A DNA stretch of 64,000 bases. Source: Pisolithus tinctorius (taxonomy: Eukaryota; Basidiomycota; Agaricomycetes; Boletales; Pisolithaceae). How positions within the stretch are numbered: the stretch's first letter is position 1; the number at the start of each line of letters is the position of its first letter. The notes beneath the pieces are model-generated. The model saw only the letters and a program-made list of their open reading frames with translations, was not told the origin of the DNA and made no database searches. Below are positions 58,681 to 64,000 of the stretch, piece after piece. The position numbers were made by a program, and so were the translations under genes. The stretch is taken from the NCBI GenBank assembly GCA_024663395.1, contig JANFAH010000034.1:124001-188000 (forward strand). Reading direction: 5' to 3'.

Positions 58681-59707
58681 GTTGTCATAAGCCGGAAGTT
58701 ACCCCGCAGTATGGTTATGGTGTGGTAGTGGCAGTGGTGTACGAAATTTAGGGCATGAGTGAGAATGCGGCAAGCATTCTCCACACAAGTCAATGATGCA
58801 CTCGGATTGCTTCATGCTATAAACCTTCAGACAGTATCAGGGGTTGATAATGATTTTTCATGAGGGTTCAGGCCTCAGGGCCGGTAGCAGGGTTTATGCA
58901 AGAACACCATTCTTCTCTTTTGAAGGTGAACACTGGGGCGGAAGTGGGACGGGAAACGTGCATGAGAGAAACATGTGCCGTGTACGAGTCTTTGTCCAAG
59001 ACCCCGCTTCTTGGGCTAACGGTGCAAGAGGCAAGATGCGTGGTGTTTGCTGGGGCACTCTTCCACCGATCACTGGTGCATTGCGGGTAGGTCGTTTGTT
59101 TAGTCACTGCACGAAATCGTGGGTTGTGCTTGTGGCATCCAGGCCCGATGCCCGGAGGGCTTTTGGAAGGTAGATAAGGGGACTCGGTTGGATCTGGCAT
59201 ATGACCATGCGTTTTCCTGTCCGTGAAACGGCAATGTAATTTATGTAAGGGGCAGAAGCTGCCACTAACAGATTTTATGAAGCCTGATGGATCGAAGCAC
59301 TCGAGGCAAGGACGAAGATACGTAGCTGAAGGGACGAGAATGAAAAGGCCCGAAAAACTCTCGACAAGCCCAAAACATGACCCCAAGATCAGAAAGGGGT
59401 TCTGACATGTGTTCACCTGGCCATGCGGTCGGACGACGGGTCAGAAAGTGCCGCACTCCAGTTAATAAGGGAATGACGTCATACCTGAGCAATGAGGTCA
59501 TGCGAAACGGGGAAACGGAGCCACCCCCGATTGCGCCTCCGTGCCCCTCGCCGACCCATTAGCTTAGTAACAAACCAAGTTTATACTCCAAAAACTTTAA
59601 GTTTTGTCTCGGAGCCGTATTTGATCATTGTTGAGTACCACATAAAAAGTCGATTCAAATCTACAAAAATCTGTTGTGCCGGTGATGTGCTTAGAACCCT
59701 TGCAAGC
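58681..59707. mobile_element. Insertion of about 1 kb into a cassette, possible non-autonomous element
   Basis: Sister copies continue without a break from the M 3' flank (TTTCATCTAAACAC...CGAATG) to the CGCCAGCTCACGGAAG block. Here about 1 kb lies between. The insert's left part holds a perfect hairpin (GAGAATGC...GCATTCTC at about 58,770-58,790) followed on the minus strand by CTAA about 10 nt on, the layout of a Helitron 3' end. No helicase or transposase is encoded. It carries a Cys-rich frame at 59,223-59,405 (CNLCKGQKLPLTDFMKPDGS) and a 182-codon minus-strand frame (58,868-59,416), neither recognised. Exact ends are uncertain. Confidence 0.4.
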
Positions 59708-59889
59708 AAGGTAATTTCATCTCGAAACGTGAGAACGCGTATTCCCTGTAGCTAGACAACCTATCTGCGCCAACTCACGGAAGTTACGAAGCTCTAAGGG
59801 ATGATCGTCTCGTTGGAAGGTAATGCATAAGCCACATACATTAACACAAGACATGTGCTATCCTCCAAGGACACCCTCGTACGGTGACA

Positions 59890-60180
59890 GGGTACCAAAT
59901 TGTGCCCCAAAGCCTACTGAGTCTGGTTCCTTGGGGGATTCCGTAGCAGTCACGCCTTAAACCCTCCATACTCGGACCCCCGGTTTGCGTGAGCAACCAC
60001 CCAACACTATTTTTCGGCTAGTAGTAACATGAATGATTTACACGGAATTGGCTAGGAGTACCAAATTATGTCACGGAGTCTACCAAGCTCAGCCCCTTTA
60101 GATTCTATAGCAGTCACGCTGCCAAGATCCTCCATGACACCTGAACAACTCATTAGTTCAGGTGTATGACATGTTGGTTT
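59890..60180. repeat. Partial tandem duplication of the Z-gene 3' flank
   Basis: Two diverged units, about 59,890-60,010 and 60,050-60,180, share GTACCAAATT, TCTACT/TACTGAG..T, TAGCAGTCACGC and GTTTG.GTGAGCAA.CACCC. The second leads into Z copy 7. Confidence 0.6.
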
Positions 60181-60745
60181 GTGTGAGCAAACACCCTGTC
60201 ATGTTGGAGGTGATGTTCACGGATGTGTCGAATATAGTTATGCCTGATAACTCGGCATCCACAATTCTGCCACACACAGATCAACTCGACTTCGCGGCCC
60301 ATATTCCTGATTCCATGCTTATTTTTGAAGTGGTCGGGGGCGGTACCGCAGTTGATAGGCTCCAAGCATTCGCAACCCTGGGGGTCTGTATAAAGGCAAA
60401 GTGTTTTCGGACAGGAAGAATACTGGTTCTTGATTCAACAAGTTAATTTTGCCTTCACAATCCAGCCCAGAAAATACACACCGTTTGTACATCCACCGTG
60501 AAGGCCTCTTGGATGGTATGAGATGTGCTGCATTGCCATAAAACTTGGGAAAACTCTGGAGGCACGAACAAGACAGAACACACCTGTTGGCAATTGAACC
60601 AATGTGGTGTTCTGGCAATCGTCCGTTGTCCATTGTTATCAAGTCATGACAGACAGACTCGCCGTCATCCCAGGGACATGTCTTTATACACAGAAATGCA
60701 CTGGATGTTAAGTTGGACTGGAGGGCTCGTGCAGACACCTTGGCA
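60153..60745 (-). pseudogene. C2H2 gene Z, copy 7
   Basis: Exon 2 (60,153-60,425) is open and most like copy 1: CLYTDPQGCECLEPINC, HFKNKHGIRN, CVWQNCGCRVIRHNYIRHIREHHLQHD. A TATA-like TGTATAAAG and ATGTCCCTGG lie at about 60,690-60,680, but a TGA follows four codons after the ATG. Same order as in the other cassettes (M copy 9 to the left, convergent). Confidence 0.6.
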
Positions 60746-60844
60746 ATTAAATCGGTCTAATGTTCCTTACCCTTCTGTTGTCGATTGATTTCGGATCGTG
60801 GCAGACAGGCGCGCCATCGTTCCCAAGTATTGTTTATACCAAAC

Positions 60845-60859
60845 AAAAAAAAAAAAAAA
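60845..60859. repeat. Poly-A run of 15
   Basis: Fifteen As on the + strand, preceded by AAAC. No gene boundary is evident. Confidence 0.9.
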
Positions 60860-62577
60860 CTAGAAATAAGCCGACACCGATACAAGAGGAAATTAAACTG
60901 GCCTGGAGAGCTTGTGGAGCAAACAGAACGATGAAATAGCCCTGCACTTACTGATGAACTTGTACTTCGATCAAGGGAGTGAATATAGAATCTTTGAATA
61001 GCTACATAGCCCATATTCACTAGCAGGGTCGCAGCGATCACAACAGCGACCACCACTCAACACGAGGTGTCGGAGTAACGATACTAGTGAGAAATGAGTC
61101 GCCAAATTAATTTGTGGTTTTGTTTATGAGCTCCCTTGCAATAAATAGATAAGAAGGGCCGGACAGAACCCAGGCTGTAGTCTCTATGAGGTAATCCTTC
61201 TATATTAGATGAGAACATAAGCGGATAGCTTCACTTGGACATGCAGTGGTATTACTCACTAGGAAGACCTGGAAAGGCAGTTGTGATGCAATCAGAAATG
61301 AGAACGTTGAGGCCGAGCGCTGGTTGGTCGCCAGTCACCTTGGGTATGCAGTTAAGATAACATCTTTGACCCTGTCTAGGTCCACTTATCTCTCTCGCAT
61401 GTCCCGCACGGTGCTGTAACTAAACACATGGAGTGTTGACTCAATCGCCACCTGGACGTATTACCTGCACGAGTCCGCCAGGGGTGTTCTAAGTATGTAA
61501 GTACGTACCTCAGCACAATGACTGAGGTACAAACAGCAGTACACAAAAGCCTAAGTCCGAGTACCGTGAACACGTGACCAGCGCACTGGACCCGACGAAT
61601 GCTATCAAGTTGTCTGCAGAAGTTTTCATTGCACTCCATATGGTTTCACCTTCACTCTCCAATATGTATATTATGCTCTTGAGTTTCTATTAGCTTAATG
61701 GTGGCTTTGCCATGCACATACAGTTATCCTGTATTTGATGGCATCGCTCTGCTTACTACACCTATACTGATCGTTCCCCCCGACTCACGGGGACAACGCA
61801 GAGCGAGGTGCCAGAATCTCATGCATCCAGGACTCCAAAGCGACGACGGCATCAACATCCCAGAGATCAAGAGAGTCAGGACGTGTCTTCTGCTAGCCTA
61901 CATCCTATCCTTCATCGGCATGGCCAATTGAGAAGGGCCAAGCAGCTTAGATTTACACCAGCCTACCAACATAGTGTGAAATACTGCATGTCACTATAGC
62001 TGTAATCTGATTCTTTGGAATCATCTTCATTCAGTAAGGATATGGCTCGTCCGACCCCCCAATTACGGTTCTGTGAAAACTTGTACACTCTGGGAACATG
62101 GTGTATCAGCCTCACAACCCACGTCCAGCCCAGGCGGAAACGTATCCGCACCTGATCTAACCTGGCAGACCAACGACAAGGCTAGAACGAACTTGACACG
62201 CTAGAATCAGTAACACGATGCTGCTGGTGATTAGTATGAAGCGACTGGGGACCTCCTGTGTGCTGTGAAATTCGCATGGTGTGGTAGCAAGTCCTCCGGG
62301 AAGACGGTGACGTTGCTGCCGGCTGAACCGAATCATGTCACGTGCCTCCCAAGTGGTAGCTGCTCGGTCATTTACGAAAAATAAGTTGAATTCTTGATCC
62401 ATAGAAGCTGCGAAAACTACGTATGAGCATGGAGGCATTTAGTTATAATTCTGAGCTTCTATTTGCGATTCGAATAAGTTGCTCTCCTCGAGGGATACTA
62501 ATGGAATACTGCCCATACTTCCATATTTTGAGAATAATATTTGAACAGTGAGAGCAAAGTAATACCAAAGAAAAAAC
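60860..62577. other. No gene recognised
   Basis: Several short frames. A short palindromic block (TACGTACCTCAG...CTGAGGTAC) lies at 61,503-61,531. From about 62,440 the sequence joins the duplicate of the U6 flank (62,480-62,577, related to 38,050-38,150). Confidence 0.4.
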
Positions 62578-62690
62578 AAAATAAATGTTGAGACCCGTAG
62601 GTCTACCACTCCGGAACAGCGTGTCATCCTTGTGCAGGGGGCATGCTAGTCTTCTCTGTATCGTTCCAATTTTTACGTATGGAAGGGGAC
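62578..62690 (-). pseudogene. U6 snRNA pseudogene
   Basis: Aligned to the gene at 38,155-38,282. It retains AAATTGGAACGATACAGAGA, but AGATTAGCATGGCCCC has become AGACTAGCATGCCCCC, and the 5' stem-loop is lost: the GGGGTGACATACG arm is missing. The 3' hairpin (AGACC-TACG-GGTCT) is intact. A changed catalytic core and no 5' end make it very unlikely to function. It lies in the same relation to a deacetylase tail as the intact gene. Confidence 0.9.
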
Positions 62691-62699
62691 AATTTAAGC

Positions 62700-63679
62700 A
62701 TCTTGGCTGGCATCGCAGCACATTCAAGTCTTGTCTTTTGTTTATATCACGGATTTCTAGGCTGCTATATTTGGAAAGGCAAGTAAAGACGAAGCCACCT
62801 ACCCTATTCCACTGCGACACCCAAGTCACTGATCGATGATCTCTTGCCTGGCGAATCCGCGCATTTTATTTCACAAGAGCACCTCTGAGGTGCGATAACC
62901 CTGACAGGGTTAGGGTTGAGCTCCGATTTTCGGACAGCACTCCAACCACTCCTCTTCCGGTAGCACCCACTTTGTCTCACACCCGCTACCATTCGGAGTC
63001 CCAGGAAAGTCTTGCCTGATCTCTTCTTGCCGTCGTCTTCACGAACGTGGATTGCAATTCTTATCGCAACAACACATCCACTCGCTTAGCTCTGAGTCCC
63101 CAAACAGCAAACCCCGTTTATCTCTCATGAGCTCATGAGTCGGCCGGTCCCTCGTGAAGCTGTACTATACTCGGCCACGAACTCGTGATCTGTATTCCTG
63201 TATCTCGGCACTTGTCTGCCAGGAGTAACGAGTACTTGGCATTTCGATGGTTATTCGTTTCAAGTTGACGCAAGCATCGACGACCATACGTAGACAGGTT
63301 GTTGAGATCAGTCGATCAGGTGAGCAGCCATTTGAAGCACGAATTACTGAGTCCCAGCCTCTGTAGTGCCGATAGTACGAACTAACCCTGTGCGGCGAGT
63401 CAACTCATGTGCGCGATCACTCATACCAGCCGCTTCGATAGCTCCTTCTGCGTCTGTCTGTATGTGTACTACCCCGAGCTCTGAAACTTATCATGTCACT
63501 CCACTACGGGTTGAGGCGACGTGTCCAATTACTGCAGTTGAGAATTCAAGCGCCTGCCAGTGCAAGTAGCATCTCGTCACTTTTCTTCTCACTGGAGGGA
63601 TGAATGTAGGAGACCTACTATCAATTGCTCGTTCACCTAGGCCGTGCTCGCCAACGCACAACAGTATTGAGGTAGATAC
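62700..63679. repeat. Cassette flank between U6 pseudogene and deacetylase tail
   Basis: No gene. Shared with 38,283-39,035 and 53,340-53,830 (TTTTGTCTTTTGTTTATA, CACTCCTCTTCCGGTAGCACCC, CGTCTTCACGAACGTG). Confidence 0.6.
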
Positions 63680-64000
63680 TATATGTCAATATCAACATCT
63701 ACTGGCGTCACTGGCTCAACCCCGGACTCGGGTTCACCCCCAACATCCGCATCCATATCTTCCACATCCTTGTCTTTGTCCTTCTCCGTGATCCTACCAC
63801 GAGGCTTCGCCCGGGACCTTATCCTACTTCTCGTCTTTGCAGGCTTCACTGACGAAGATTCATCTACTTCTTCGCCATCCTCCCTTCCGTTGACTGTAAC
63901 TGCCCTTCCCCTGGCTCGACCACGACTACGTCTGGCTCGAGGCCTACGAGTGCTTGCGGAAATTGGATTTCTCCTCGTGGCAGACGGCGGCGCACAGTCG
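63680..64000 (-). pseudogene. RPD3-type deacetylase tail H, copy 5, continues off the right edge
   Basis: Only the 3' end of the tail is in the window. The minus strand reads an acidic stretch, a RARPR-type basic patch and the end near 63,690. Whether the catalytic part is complete to the right cannot be seen, so this copy could be the parent gene. Confidence 0.7.

Noticed and set aside
58868..59416. 182-codon minus-strand frame as a gene
   Set aside because: No recognisable domain, open frames on the other strand as well, and it lies inside the insert; kept only as a note.
26487..64000. LTR retrotransposon or DNA transposon as the basis of the repeats
   Set aside because: No reverse transcriptase, RNase H, integrase, DDE transposase or helicase sequence was seen, and the repeated units are host genes without paired terminal repeats.

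Overview
The window looks like nuclear DNA of a mushroom-forming basidiomycete (Agaricomycetes). The host genes carry many short introns (about 48-70 nt, GTNNGT at the 5' end, YAG at the 3' end), and the recognisable proteins are fungal: ADA3 of SAGA, RPA34.5 of RNA polymerase I, a THI20-type HMP kinase-TenA fusion, an SLC41/MgtE transporter, MCP1-like membrane proteins, BTB proteins, RPD3-type deacetylase tails and a U6 snRNA. No reverse transcriptase, integrase, transposase, CRISPR array or bacterial-style operon was seen.

Region by region. 1-1,235: a short-chain dehydrogenase running off the left edge. 3.1-6.4 kb: an intact BTB gene followed by broken copies of other genes. 7.16-7.67 kb: a 23-bp minisatellite flanked by 21-bp inverted repeats. 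8.5-12.5 kb: an inverted copy of a repeated gene cassette. 13.56-14.49 kb: an intact APH-like kinase gene. 14.7-18.7 kb: a second, decayed copy of the BTB-type segment. 18.78-26.49 kb: a compact single-copy island, THI20(-), RPA34.5(+), ADA3(-), SLC41(+), in which nearly every intron can be placed. 26.5-64 kb: a long array of diverged, partly deleted copies of the same host-gene cassette.

The cassette is the main oddity. Its fullest form reads: SLC41 3' fragment(+), coiled-coil gene K(-), MCP1-like gene M(+), small C2H2 gene Z(-), spacer, U6 snRNA(-), deacetylase C-terminal tail H(-). K and M are divergent neighbours. I count about eight K, nine M, seven Z and five H copies, on both strands and mostly broken. 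A second form, K-M(exon 1 only)-W-BTB, occurs three times with the same junction at the end of M exon 1. One M copy (42,281-43,275) and two BTB copies (3,781-4,633 and 29,793-30,617) have fully consistent reading frames and splice sites.

The cassette carries host genes and no visible mobility gene, so segmental duplication or capture by a non-autonomous element are both possible. In the island, THI20 and RPA34.5 need eight single-base corrections, nearly all in short homopolymers, while the genes on both sides need none. That could be local sequence error or very recent decay. Family assignments come from recognised motifs without a database search.
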